Shown one piece after another: positions 40,031 to 48,986 of a DNA stretch of 64,000 nt. The position numbers were made by a program, and so were the translations under genes. The stretch comes from an uncultured Acidimicrobiales bacterium (GTDB lineage Bacteria > Actinomycetota > Acidimicrobiia > Acidimicrobiales > Hopanoidiivorantaceae). The first letter of the stretch is position 1, and each line of letters opens with the position of its first letter. Below the pieces are notes generated by a model, which saw only the letters and a program-made list of their open reading frames with translations, had not been told where the DNA came from and did not search any database. The stretch spans positions 2,112,022 through 2,176,021 of the forward strand of contig OY282367.1 in NCBI GenBank assembly GCA_958295755.1, in the 5' to 3' direction.

Positions 40031-41476
40031 GTGTCTGATCCATCAACTGAATTGCCATCAACTGAATTGCACAGCGACAGGAATGTCGTCTCATTTTCCC
40101 CAGCTTCTCGTTCCAGCAGAAACTCACCCTCTGAGAGTTTTGAGAACCGCCAGCCGCCCAACAACCTAGAAGCTGAAAGAGCCCTTCTGGGTGCGATGTT
40201 CCTCACATCGCAGGCCATCTCAGACTCACTGGAAGAAGGCCTGCAGCGGTGGCATTTCTATTCACCCGCGCATGTCCGTATCTTTGATGCCGTAAGCGAT
40301 CTTTATCAGGCGGGTCAGCCTGTAGATCTGGTGACCGTCGCCGAAAAGCTACGCTCAGGAGAAGCACTAAAAGCAGTCGGTGGCGAAGACGCCCTGATAG
40401 ACATTCAGGCATCTACCCCTGTGGCAGGCCACGCAGCGCAGTACGCACGAATAGTCATCAACCACGCTCTTTTGCGAAGGCTCATAGAAAAAGCCCATGA
40501 AGTCATCAAGATCGGCTACAGCTCTCCTGAAGATGTGGGCGAAGCCATAGATGAAGCTGAAGCAGAAATTTTTGCTGCCACTCAAGAGCGTCTGACCGAT
40601 TCTGCCGAACACATAAGCAAACTCTTGGTGCAGTCTTTAGATCGCATGGAGATGCTCTATGAAAAGAAAGAAGACATCACAGGGATTCCTACCGGATTCA
40701 CTGGATACGACAAACTACTCGCCGGATTGCAGCCTTCCAACTTGATCATTGTGGGCGGTCGCCCATCGGTAGGCAAGACCAGCTTTGCTCTCGGTATGGC
40801 CCTGAATGTGGCAAAGCACACCGACAAGTCAGTGCTGTATTTCTCTATGGAGATGAGCAAGCTGGAACTGGCACAACGGATGGTGGCGGCTGAGGCTCAA
40901 GTTGATTACACTCGTGTTCGCACCGGGCAGCTGCGTGAGCAAGACTGGATGAAAGTCACCGATGCTATGTCACGCCTGCGCGATGCCAACATCTGGATAG
41001 ACGACAGCCCCGCTCTTACCACCATGGAAGTGCGCGCCAAAGCCCGTCGCTACAGCAACTCAGAAAATCTTGGGCTAGTTGTGATCGACTATCTCCAGAT
41101 TATGACCCCATATGGCAAGCAACGAGACAGCCGAGCTGTAGAAGTCGGCGAGATGAGCCGCAATCTGAAAATCTTGGCCAGAGAGATTGATAGCCCTGTG
41201 CTGGCACTGTCGCAGCTCTCCAGAGGGTTGGAAAGCCGCACCGACAAGCGTCCACTGCTGTCAGATCTGCGTGAATCAGGTTCTATAGAACAAGATGCTG
41301 ATGTGGTTACATTCTTGTATCGCGATGATATGTACAACGATGAATCTCCCGACAAAGGGCTAGCCGAAATCATCGTTGCCAAGCACCGGATGGGCCCTGT
41401 GGGGAGAGTGAAGATGCGTTTCACCCCCGAGTTGAGCCGCTTCACCAACATAGACACAGACGGCTGGGCTGCCTGA
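40031..41476 (+). CDS. dnaB: Replicative DNA helicase
   Basis: Hexameric fork helicase, 481 residues, no intein. A Ser-rich N-terminal extension of about 40 residues contains a duplicated TELPSTEL. The DnaB N-terminal domain (NLEAERALLGAMFL) follows, then the RecA-like domain with Walker A GGRPSVGKTS near residue 240, LVVIDYLQIM as Walker B and LLSDLRESGSIEQDADVV. The GTG at 40031 is probably translated from a leaderless transcript. It follows rplI, a common arrangement. Confidence 0.96.
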   Translation: MSDPSTELPSTELHSDRNVVSFSPASRSSRNSPSESFENRQPPNNLEAERALLGAMFLTSQAISDSLEEGLQRWHFYSPAHVRIFDAVSDLYQAGQPVDLVTVAEKLRSGEALKAVGGEDALIDIQASTPVAGHAAQYARIVINHALLRRLIEKAHEVIKIGYSSPEDVGEAIDEAEAEIFAATQERLTDSAEHISKLLVQSLDRMEMLYEKKEDITGIPTGFTGYDKLLAGLQPSNLIIVGGRPSVGKTSFALGMALNVAKHTDKSVLYFSMEMSKLELAQRMVAAEAQVDYTRVRTGQLREQDWMKVTDAMSRLRDANIWIDDSPALTTMEVRAKARRYSNSENLGLVVIDYLQIMTPYGKQRDSRAVEVGEMSRNLKILAREIDSPVLALSQLSRGLESRTDKRPLLSDLRESGSIEQDADVVTFLYRDDMYNDESPDKGLAEIIVAKHRMGPVGRVKMRFTPELSRFTNIDTDGWAA

Positions 41477-41511
41477 AAACATCCCAAGAATTTTTTTGGA
41501 GGGGGTGTCGC

Positions 41512-41534
41512 GTTTCGCTGAAACTCTTTTTCTT
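41512..41534 (+). terminator. Weak candidate terminator after dnaB
   Basis: GTTTC and GAAAC form a five-base stem with a three-base loop (41512-41524), followed by TCTTTTTCTT. The stem is short, so efficiency is doubtful. Confidence 0.35.
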
Positions 41535-41604
41535 AACCAATTGAGTTTTACTGAGTTTTTCTGTGTTTCATTGAGTTTCACCGATTTTCAATGGGAGGTT
41601 AGAG

Positions 41605-42594
41605 ATGGGATTTCGATTGATGGTTTTTGCTATATTGGCTGGGGTTTTCGTAGCCGGGTGCTCAAGTCAGAAAGTGCCTGCTGCTGAAGAGGAGATCGGC
41701 TATACAGATCAGCCGGTGCTCCGAGATGACTTTGAGGAAGCAGTGGGATTAGCTGCCTCCGAAGCAAGTGAGAATGCTGCCAAGCCACCTAGTGACACTC
41801 TCGAGACTTTCAGCCTCCAAGGCAGAAGAATTGACGGTTTGGTTTCAAGGAAGGACAGACTGTCAGTCAAGCTCTATCCAAATGTTGCGTCTTCTGATGA
41901 AGAAGTTCTATCTCTTAAAGCTGAAGAAGCTGTGGAAGCACTTCATCATCAAGGTTTGACAAGCCAAGAAATCTGTGGTGCGCCACCAGGCATTGCCGAT
42001 TTTGCCAAAGTCGAAGAAACCACCTATGCAGTAGTAACCGATAAGAATATTTCGCCCACAGCACGAGATGTTGCGGCAGCTGTTTGGCAATACTACTCAG
42101 TTGTCGCCGAGACACACGAAGCACCTGTTGTTCAAGGGCTTCTCTGCTTAGCTCAAGTCACTATCCAGCCGAAGCTGGAATGGAAGTGGGCGGATTTGCG
42201 TGATTTAATCTCAAGTGAAACGAGCGTTTCTTATTTGCTGCCCGAAGAAGTGCATGTGGTCGGGCTGATGACGGGTAATGCCTTGGCGGTTGCGTGTTTG
42301 CAGCCGTTGGCCTACGGCACGCTTTCTTTAGATGATGCTCCGATAGTGACCACTTTGCTCTTGCAGTGGGCTGGAGATCGTTGGCGTGTGAGCGTAGCAG
42401 AAGATTTTAGCTCAGGCAGTAGTTCTAGCAGTAGCTCAGTAGCCGGTTCCAGCCATTGCCACCAACACCTCTCGACTGTGCGAGCAGGGTTCACAGACGA
42501 TGTGGCCGACACGGGCGAAAGATGGCGTTTCGGGCAGTGGCGATTCACTGCCGACGATTTGAGCGAGGCAAAAGAGCTACCAGATCAGCAATAG
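41605..42594 (+). CDS. Probable lipoprotein of unknown function
   Basis: 329 residues. A signal peptide of about 18 residues (FRLMVFAILAGVFVAGC) ends in a lipobox VAGC, so the mature protein should be lipid-anchored through that Cys on the outer face of the membrane. The rest is soluble, with no motif I recognise; a Ser-only run (SSGSSSSSSS) lies about 60 residues from the end. ATG at 41605 follows GGGAGG. It is first of three same-strand surface-protein genes (to 44286), which suggests a shared envelope role. Confidence 0.72.
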   Translation: MGFRLMVFAILAGVFVAGCSSQKVPAAEEEIGYTDQPVLRDDFEEAVGLAASEASENAAKPPSDTLETFSLQGRRIDGLVSRKDRLSVKLYPNVASSDEEVLSLKAEEAVEALHHQGLTSQEICGAPPGIADFAKVEETTYAVVTDKNISPTARDVAAAVWQYYSVVAETHEAPVVQGLLCLAQVTIQPKLEWKWADLRDLISSETSVSYLLPEEVHVVGLMTGNALAVACLQPLAYGTLSLDDAPIVTTLLLQWAGDRWRVSVAEDFSSGSSSSSSSVAGSSHCHQHLSTVRAGFTDDVADTGERWRFGQWRFTADDLSEAKELPDQQ

Positions 42595-42632
42595 AAAATA
42601 GGGGCCATATCAACAACAGAGGAGGTACAGCT

Positions 42633-44066
42633 ATGAAACACTTGAAAGGCAGTCAAGGCAACAGCAAATTTTCACTTCACTACTGGACAGCAGTGGGGTT
42701 GATCCCAGCCACACTGCTAGCCTTGCTGGTTTTTGTGCCAGTCATTTTGTCAGTAGCGGCTTCTCCAGCAACGGCTGCCTTGCCACCGGGTTTCACAAAG
42801 CAAGGTCCTGGCCAATCTTGTGGAGCGGGCACATTTGCTGTCTACGGAGTATGCGCTCCCTGTCGATATAACCCCGCGCTGTGCTCACCCCCTGTGCCAC
42901 AACCCACCACCCCCAAAGTAACCACAAAAAACAGCAAAGGCACTAAGACTTCTGGCGACCACAAAGTCCCAGTTAGCACTATCAGTAAAAAAGAAGCACC
43001 GAAATATGGCTTGGGTGTGCCCAACAAGAATCGTGAAACCCATCCTGCCTGCAGAGTTGCAGGTGGGCCAGCCTATACATTCACTCCAGGCCAAGCCGCT
43101 ACCGGCAGATGCTCAACTAGTGCCAATAAGTACTTTGACTCGAAAGCTACCTGCCCAGCGGGGACACACAGGCGAACTAGTGGAAATTCCGGGCAGTACT
43201 GGTGCGACAGTAATCGCAAAGACTACAACATCAATAGTCGTGTCAAAGGCCATACCGTCTGCATGCGCGGCGCAATCGCCATTTTAAGCAACGGTTCATG
43301 CTTGTACTGTCCCAACACAAACACGGGTGGAAGAGCTCTACGAAGGTCTGCCTCGGTGCAGAGCCGAAGTTGTAGGTATGAGTCGGCACCGACTACTACT
43401 AGGGTAACTGTCCCAGCAACTGTCGCAGCAACTGTCCCGGTAACTGTGCCAGCAACAAGCCCGCCTTCCCCAACTAGCATGCCCCCTACCACTGTGGCAC
43501 CTGTAACTACCGTGCCTCCAACGGTGCCTCCACCTGTAACTCCTTCCACCGTGCCCACTACTGCTTTGCCGCCCAGTTTGCCAAGAGTTTCGCCGGGATG
43601 GTCGCCCTCGGTGGCTGTGACGCAGTTGCCGCTGTATTTCTGGCTCAAAAAGGCTGACGGCACCAATTTCACAAATCCTCCAGCTACCACCTGGGTTGAT
43701 TCGCAAGGTCGCACCAATACCACAACTGTGCGTGTTACTAGTTCGGTCTGGACTTTTGAAGTTGTTGATGGTGCTGGAAAACGCAAAGTCGACACGGTGA
43801 CTTGCTCAGGTCATGGTGCTCCTTGGCGAGTAGCTTGGGTAGGAACAGACGGTCAGCCTACGGCCGCGGCTCGCGCCGACGGAGCTTGCTGGTATATCTA
43901 TAGGCATATGGGTGACGGATCGGCTCGTGGTGTGAATGTGACGATCAATTGGTCGGTGCACACTTGCCAGACGCTTCCAACCTCCAAACCTTGCACCACC
44001 GTCTCTCGCAGTAGCAGTTTAAGCAGTTCTATCTCGGTCACAGAAATTCAGGCTTTGGTAACCTGA
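42633..44066 (+). CDS. Secreted Thr/Pro-rich cell-surface protein
   Basis: 477 residues. An N-terminal hydrophobic segment (about 20-45) ends in an Ala-rich likely signal cleavage site (ATAALPP). It is followed by a Cys-rich domain with about ten Cys, a Thr/Pro/Val-rich stalk (about 255-325, built of TVPATV and PTTVAP-type repeats) and a C-terminal domain of about 145 residues with four Cys. The C-terminal domain (GWSPSVAVTQLPLYFW to the end) resembles, from memory, proteins near Tad/Flp-type pilus loci in actinobacteria; I could not confirm this. ATG at 42633 follows GAGGAGG. Confidence 0.68.
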   Translation: MKHLKGSQGNSKFSLHYWTAVGLIPATLLALLVFVPVILSVAASPATAALPPGFTKQGPGQSCGAGTFAVYGVCAPCRYNPALCSPPVPQPTTPKVTTKNSKGTKTSGDHKVPVSTISKKEAPKYGLGVPNKNRETHPACRVAGGPAYTFTPGQAATGRCSTSANKYFDSKATCPAGTHRRTSGNSGQYWCDSNRKDYNINSRVKGHTVCMRGAIAILSNGSCLYCPNTNTGGRALRRSASVQSRSCRYESAPTTTRVTVPATVAATVPVTVPATSPPSPTSMPPTTVAPVTTVPPTVPPPVTPSTVPTTALPPSLPRVSPGWSPSVAVTQLPLYFWLKKADGTNFTNPPATTWVDSQGRTNTTTVRVTSSVWTFEVVDGAGKRKVDTVTCSGHGAPWRVAWVGTDGQPTAAARADGACWYIYRHMGDGSARGVNVTINWSVHTCQTLPTSKPCTTVSRSSSLSSSISVTEIQALVT

Positions 44067-44073
44067 TATTTGG

Positions 44074-44286
44074 ATGTATCTTGGCGAAGACTTTCTAGCG
44101 TGGATCGTACTGGCCTTAGGGGCAGCTATGGCCATAGGCACGACTTTCGCTTTGATACGCCCGCGCCCAGTAGGTGCTATCAAAGAAGGCGACCTCAACC
44201 GCCCTCCGCTGACTCGCAGCATTGTTATGATTGTGGCTGGCACAATGGCAGCCATCTGGTCGCTGGCAAGCCTTCTGGGAGGTTAA
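44074..44286 (+). CDS. Small two-TM membrane protein
   Basis: 70 residues with two hydrophobic helices (about 9-28 and 50-68) separated by a basic, Pro-containing loop (IRPRPVGAIKEGDLNRPP). It starts seven bases after the preceding surface-protein gene, so coupled expression is likely. No family recognised. It may anchor or assist the two exported proteins upstream. Confidence 0.62.
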   Translation: MYLGEDFLAWIVLALGAAMAIGTTFALIRPRPVGAIKEGDLNRPPLTRSIVMIVAGTMAAIWSLASLLGG

Positions 44287-44491
44287 GCCAAACTAGCTGG
44301 ATTCCGAGTCACCTCTAAAGCCAGTGTCTATCCACTGCGCTTCTAAGTACTTGTGCCCCATACCCACCTTCTTCTGCCCCCCACTGCAGTACTTGCCTAT
44401 CCCTGTTCCCTATCGACTATTCTGAGTAAAAGCCACCCTTGCGATTGCAACAACCCACTCTTGCGACTGCAAAAACTTAAAGGAGTTGAAT

Positions 44492-45262
44492 ATGGGCGAA
44501 TTCGTTGAACTTGAAATTTCGGAACGCATCGCCACGCTGCGCCTCAATCGCCCGCCGATGAATGCCATAAGCGCAGGCGTCGTCCAAGATTTGGGTGAAG
44601 CAGCCGAGCAGCTGAGTGGCAACGAAGATGTGGCAGCTGTGGTGATCTGGGGCGGGCCGAAGATTTTTGCAGCTGGTGCCGACATTAAAGAAATGCCCAG
44701 CAGGGGCAAAGACGGAGGTCCGCCCAAATCCATTTCCCAAGCTTTCACTGCTGTGGCAGAGCTGGCGCAAATCACTATCTCAGCGGTCAACGGCTACGCC
44801 TTGGGAGGTGGTTGCGAGCTGGCACTTTGTACCGACTTTCGAATAGCAGGAGATGACGCAGTTTTTGGTCAGCCCGAAGTGTTGCTTGGTATCATCCCCG
44901 GAGCAGGCGGCACTCAGCGGCTACCTCGCATCATTGGCATCACCAAAGCCAAAGAGCTTATGTATACGGGTAGACGAGTCCCAGCTTCTGAAGCTCTAGA
45001 AATTGGTCTAGCCGATGAAATCTGTCCCGCTGAAGAGGCATACCCTCGGGCCTTGGAATTAGCAAAAACCTACGCTAAAGGGCCGGCCTCCCTGCGTAAT
45101 ATCAAAAGGGCCACAGATCAAGGCTTTGACCTTCCAATGCACGAAGCTCTAGCGATAGAAGCAGCTGAGTCCAACGCCTCCTTCAAAACCCAAGACGCCA
45201 AAATAGGTATTGCGAGTTTCATTGAAAACGGCCCCGGTAAAGCCAACTTCACCGGCAGATAG
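44492..45262 (+). CDS. Enoyl-CoA hydratase/isomerase family protein
   Basis: 256 residues of the crotonase fold. The oxyanion-hole segments are FAAGADIKEM and NGYALGGGCELAL. Both catalytic Glu of true hydratases are present: the one in GGGCELA and the one in QPEVLLGIIPGAGGTQRLP. It therefore should hydrate 2-enoyl-CoA to 3-hydroxyacyl-CoA in beta-oxidation. ATG at 44492 follows AAAGGAG. It is a single gene, preceded by a 200-base spacer with CCC-rich repeats; no partner enzyme adjoins it. Confidence 0.9.
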   Translation: MGEFVELEISERIATLRLNRPPMNAISAGVVQDLGEAAEQLSGNEDVAAVVIWGGPKIFAAGADIKEMPSRGKDGGPPKSISQAFTAVAELAQITISAVNGYALGGGCELALCTDFRIAGDDAVFGQPEVLLGIIPGAGGTQRLPRIIGITKAKELMYTGRRVPASEALEIGLADEICPAEEAYPRALELAKTYAKGPASLRNIKRATDQGFDLPMHEALAIEAAESNASFKTQDAKIGIASFIENGPGKANFTGR

Positions 45263-45354
45263 CTATCAGGGCGATGCCTGACGTGAAATCCCTTACCGCA
45301 GCTGTGAGCGAGCTTCAGCTTCACCGGCAGATAGCTATCAGGTCGATGCCTGAC
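45247..45354 (+). repeat. 36-base direct repeat at the 3' end of the enoyl-CoA hydratase gene
   Basis: The segment 45247-45282, which includes the last codons and stop of the hydratase gene, recurs at 45319-45354 with a single G-to-T change. The offset is 72 bases. The second copy has no reading frame of its own. This is a recent local duplication in the gap before the convergent addA gene. Confidence 0.85.
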
Positions 45355-45411
45355 CCCGGCAAAGCAGTCTGAGCTTGCCAGGCAATATGGTATTTGACAC
45401 TGCTTGCCAAG

Positions 45412-48400
45412 CTATTGGACAGCGAGTACTTGTTTGACTTTTTCTTTGGCATCCTTCAGCTGTTTTCTAGGAATTTCATATTCTTGAGCACTGTCCCCAT
45501 CTCGGGGTAGCACTACCAAGAAGCAGCGGTTGACTGGGCGACCTGTGGATTCTGCCAGAGCTAGAGCATAGGTTGCCATCTGGCGATAGTGTTTATCAAG
45601 GTTTTCTTCGAAGGTTGAGATCTTAGCGACGGTTTTGTAATCAATGATGACTAGCTCGCCGCTCTCATCTTGGAAGGTTAGGTCGATATAGCCGTAGATG
45701 AGATTTTCGCCTGAGTTATTTTGGAGTATGTCTGAGGAAAGATCTATGTCTGAGGCACGAACTGTATCTGAAGCAAGATCTCCATTTGCTATGGGGGCTG
45801 CCACATAGATTTCTTTTAGATGATCGCGAGTGCTGACCTCGCGAATGATATCTGTTTTAAGTGCCATCTCAGCCAGTCGACATACTTCAGCTAAGTCTTT
45901 ATTGTTTGTTACTCCAAAAGATTCTGCTTGGGCTTCAGCCAGTTTTTGCAGAGTTTCTTGGGTGTTTGGACTGTCAGGATTGAGTGAAGCCAGATCGCAC
46001 GATTGCAACACTGCGTGCACAGCCTTGCCGAAATCTGTGGAAGCTCTGCCAATATGTGAGCCTCTTTGTTCGTCGGCTTCTGGCTCTTTGAAAGAGTCAC
46101 TGTCTTCTGAGGTGCTGTCAGCTAACTTGCTGATTGCTGAAGCACTGTAAGATAGCTGCCTCTTAGCTTTGTGCAGAATTGTCTGGTGCTCATTCGACCA
46201 ACTCTCGCGCTCATTTAGCCAACTCTCGTGCTCAGTTAGCGAATTCTCGCGATTTGGCTCAGTGGTAGTGCTGTCTTGATCTTCAGAGATGTCTGGATTA
46301 TCAGAGATGTCTGGATTTTTTGAGATGTTATGTGCGGAGGCGAAGTCAAAAGCTTGGGAATCTCCCGGTGGCAAAACAGAGTAGAGAGTCTCTGCCCATG
46401 TTTTTGGTAGCTTGTCTTCTGTATCTGCTGGGTTGTCATCTTCATTGCGATGGAGTGAAACTACAAGATGGTCTTTCGCTCTGGTGCAGGCCACATAGAG
46501 TTTGCGAAGGTTTTCGTGATGCATAAAAGCTTCGTGCGTGTCGAAATAGTCGGTATAGACCTTGGATGCGAGATTGACTTTGGATGAGCGATCTTGCTTG
46601 AAATAAATCCCAGGGCGACCATCTTCATCCCAAATAACATTGCCGGGCCTTTTCCTTCCTGCCATCTTGGATGCCATATCAGCCAAAATCACGATGGGAA
46701 ATTCCAGCCCTTTAGCTGCGTGAACAGTCATAATACGCACTGCGTTGTAATCGCTTTCAGGCACTATTACTTCGTCTAGTTGCACTTTGTTTTCACCTAG
46801 CCGTCTCAACCACTGAAGAAATTGACGCAAAGTGCCCCCAGTCTGGTCGGTGAACTCCCTGGCGAGGTCGCCGACTAAGCGTAATCTCCTCCAAATATCT
46901 CTGTAGTCCTTATCCGCTAGGGCCAGCTCAAGCAGATTTCGCTCTCTAATCACTTTTTCTACAAGCTGACTTGGGGTGAGCAGGTTCCGCTGTAGATGAG
47001 TCTCGCACAACCAAAGAAAAGCCTTCCCCACTAGATGCTCAGCACTCACCCCTCCTTCGCTTTTTTGCCAACTCAGATAGTTCCATCGGCCACCCGCCCG
47101 CCGAAAAACATAGAGATCGTCATCACCGCAGCCGAATGCAGATGAACGCAGAGCAGTAACCACCATTTGTTCATCGGTTGGATCTTCTATAGCTGAAAGC
47201 AAAGCAATGAGGTCGCGGATTTCAGGTGAAGAGAAAACTTGGTTGGAAACTTCCACTCGGTAGGCGATGCTTGCCCTACTGAGGGCGTTTTCCAAAATAT
47301 CTAAACCTGTGCGATTAGGGATCAGAATGCAGATATCTTCATGGCGTGCAGGGCGAGATATCTCATCATCAGATATTTTCTGCGCCACCAGCCATTCATC
47401 TCTGAGTATCTGTTGAATAAGACAGGCAATATCGTGAGCTTCAGCCTCGCGGATATGAGACATTGATTGTTTCTTTGTCCTCACGGCGCCTTTTTTTATG
47501 CCCTTTTTCTTGTTATCGCTCTTGTATCTCTTAGGGTTGCCGTCTTCGTCAAAGTCTGTAGTTCTCTTGTGGGCTACAGATCCGATGAGGGCTATTGACG
47601 GCCCCGGGTCGCCCGCGATTGGTTCGCGCATTGCTTCTAGCGGCTCATAAGACGACTGAGATCGACCCGCCGGAGAAATCAGCTTCCCGAAGACATGATT
47701 TACCCAAGCAATGATAGGTTCTGTTGAACGCCAGTTAGCAGTGAGATCCAAAGGCGGTCCGTATCGCTCAACTGCCTCAAGATACAAAGAGATATCAGCC
47801 CTTCTGAAGCGATATATGGACTGTTTCGGATCACCTACAAAAAACAGCCGCCCTGCGCGTACATCACGATCTTGCCATCGGTCTGGCAGGTTTGCTGTTG
47901 TCTCCACAGATTGCTGTTCGCCACCTTGCACAGCACTGGCAATGCGTACAGCCAAATCGATTTGTATCGGGTCGGTATCTTGGAATTCGTCAATTAGAAG
48001 GTAGCAATAGCGGTTGTGCAAGCTGTTGAGCACCGGCTGGCCTCCACTAGCCAAGAGGTCGCGTGCCAACACGAGCAGATCGTGAAATATCAAATTCCCC
48101 TGCGCTTTGCGCCTGGCTACACCCGTCAGTGTGAATTGGGCTAGCAGTATCTCAAGATAGCCAACTACTGCCAAGCGGTTGTCATCAGTTTGCTCATCGG
48201 GATCGTGTGATATGTTTCCCAAGTCTGGAAGGACTTTCCCTTCATAATCACTTAGGAGATCCCAGTTATCGCGAAAGGAGCTGGCTACCTCTTTCAACCA
48301 GTTTGCTTGAATTCCCATTGTGCTGGCTATCTGAAATGCCAAAGAGTGGTTTTGGACCGAGTCTGCCAGAAACTGCTCCCAGTCGTTCTGAAAGTGAATT

Positions 48401-48984
48401 TCGCCAGCAATAGGATCAAAGACTTCAAACTGCAGGGGGAGGTTGGCTTCCAAGGCGTATTCGGTGAGAATGCGCTGGGCAAAAGCATGAAGGGTTGAGA
48501 TTGCTGCTGTGTCGAGATCTTCAAGAGCCGTTTCATACAGGTGAAGCTTTTGAGATGAGGTGGCACCCTGGGGCATTTCTGATCTCTCAGCACCACCCCC
48601 GTCAGCCCAACCCTGTTGCGTGTTTGAGCTGATTTCTTCTTGAAGCTTTTGGCGGATTCTGGCTTGTAGTTCTGCGGCAGCTTTTTCTGTGAAGGTGATG
48701 GCAGCAATGTGTTGAACTTCTACACCAGAGGCAATTAGAGAGAGAATTCGGCCCACCAAAGCAGTCGTTTTGCCAGTGCCAGCACCGGCTTGCACGAATA
48801 AGGTCTTATCTAAATTCGATGTTATGGCATCGCGCGCAGCAGCATCGGAAGTTGGTAGCGCAGCAACAAGAGACGCAGCATCTGAAGTTGGCTGCATATC
48901 AACAAGAGAAGCAGTATCAGAAGTTGGTAGCGCATCAGAAGCATACGCAGCAGACTTCTTAGAGGGTGGGATTTTGGCCGCCAT
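45412..48984 (-). CDS. addA: AddA-like helicase-nuclease
   Basis: UvrD/RecB-type superfamily 1 helicase with a C-terminal nuclease, 1190 residues; the double-strand-break end-resection subunit. Walker A AGAGTGKTT is at about 66-74; DEFQDTDPIQ, GDPKQSIYRFRRAD, ANWRSTEPI, VHAAKGLEFPIVI and VACTRAKDH are helicase motifs II to VI. Near the end GYIDLTF and LVIIDYKTV form the RecB-family nuclease active site. ATG at 48984 follows AGGGG; a TTG at 48990 is an alternative. The N-terminal 50 residues contain LPTSDxASLV repeats. It starts two bases after the addB stop. Confidence 0.92.
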   Translation of the reverse strand: MAAKIPPSKKSAAYASDALPTSDTASLVDMQPTSDAASLVAALPTSDAAARDAITSNLDKTLFVQAGAGTGKTTALVGRILSLIASGVEVQHIAAITFTEKAAAELQARIRQKLQEEISSNTQQGWADGGGAERSEMPQGATSSQKLHLYETALEDLDTAAISTLHAFAQRILTEYALEANLPLQFEVFDPIAGEIHFQNDWEQFLADSVQNHSLAFQIASTMGIQANWLKEVASSFRDNWDLLSDYEGKVLPDLGNISHDPDEQTDDNRLAVVGYLEILLAQFTLTGVARRKAQGNLIFHDLLVLARDLLASGGQPVLNSLHNRYCYLLIDEFQDTDPIQIDLAVRIASAVQGGEQQSVETTANLPDRWQDRDVRAGRLFFVGDPKQSIYRFRRADISLYLEAVERYGPPLDLTANWRSTEPIIAWVNHVFGKLISPAGRSQSSYEPLEAMREPIAGDPGPSIALIGSVAHKRTTDFDEDGNPKRYKSDNKKKGIKKGAVRTKKQSMSHIREAEAHDIACLIQQILRDEWLVAQKISDDEISRPARHEDICILIPNRTGLDILENALSRASIAYRVEVSNQVFSSPEIRDLIALLSAIEDPTDEQMVVTALRSSAFGCGDDDLYVFRRAGGRWNYLSWQKSEGGVSAEHLVGKAFLWLCETHLQRNLLTPSQLVEKVIRERNLLELALADKDYRDIWRRLRLVGDLAREFTDQTGGTLRQFLQWLRRLGENKVQLDEVIVPESDYNAVRIMTVHAAKGLEFPIVILADMASKMAGRKRPGNVIWDEDGRPGIYFKQDRSSKVNLASKVYTDYFDTHEAFMHHENLRKLYVACTRAKDHLVVSLHRNEDDNPADTEDKLPKTWAETLYSVLPPGDSQAFDFASAHNISKNPDISDNPDISEDQDSTTTEPNRENSLTEHESWLNERESWSNEHQTILHKAKRQLSYSASAISKLADSTSEDSDSFKEPEADEQRGSHIGRASTDFGKAVHAVLQSCDLASLNPDSPNTQETLQKLAEAQAESFGVTNNKDLAEVCRLAEMALKTDIIREVSTRDHLKEIYVAAPIANGDLASDTVRASDIDLSSDILQNNSGENLIYGYIDLTFQDESGELVIIDYKTVAKISTFEENLDKHYRQMATYALALAESTGRPVNRCFLVVLPRDGDSAQEYEIPRKQLKDAKEKVKQVLAVQ
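48838..48965 (-). repeat. Tandem repeats at the start of addA
   Basis: Degenerate units of roughly 45 bases encode LPTSDTASLV, QPTSDAASLV and LPTSDAAARD at the N-terminus of AddA, ahead of the helicase motifs. They have no counterpart in typical AddA. Confidence 0.65.
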
Positions 48985-48986
48985 GA

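Noticed and set aside
43223..43795. 190-residue antisense frame in the Thr/Pro-rich gene
   Set aside because: Mirror of the low-complexity Thr/Pro repeats; the + strand gene has a signal peptide and ribosome binding site.
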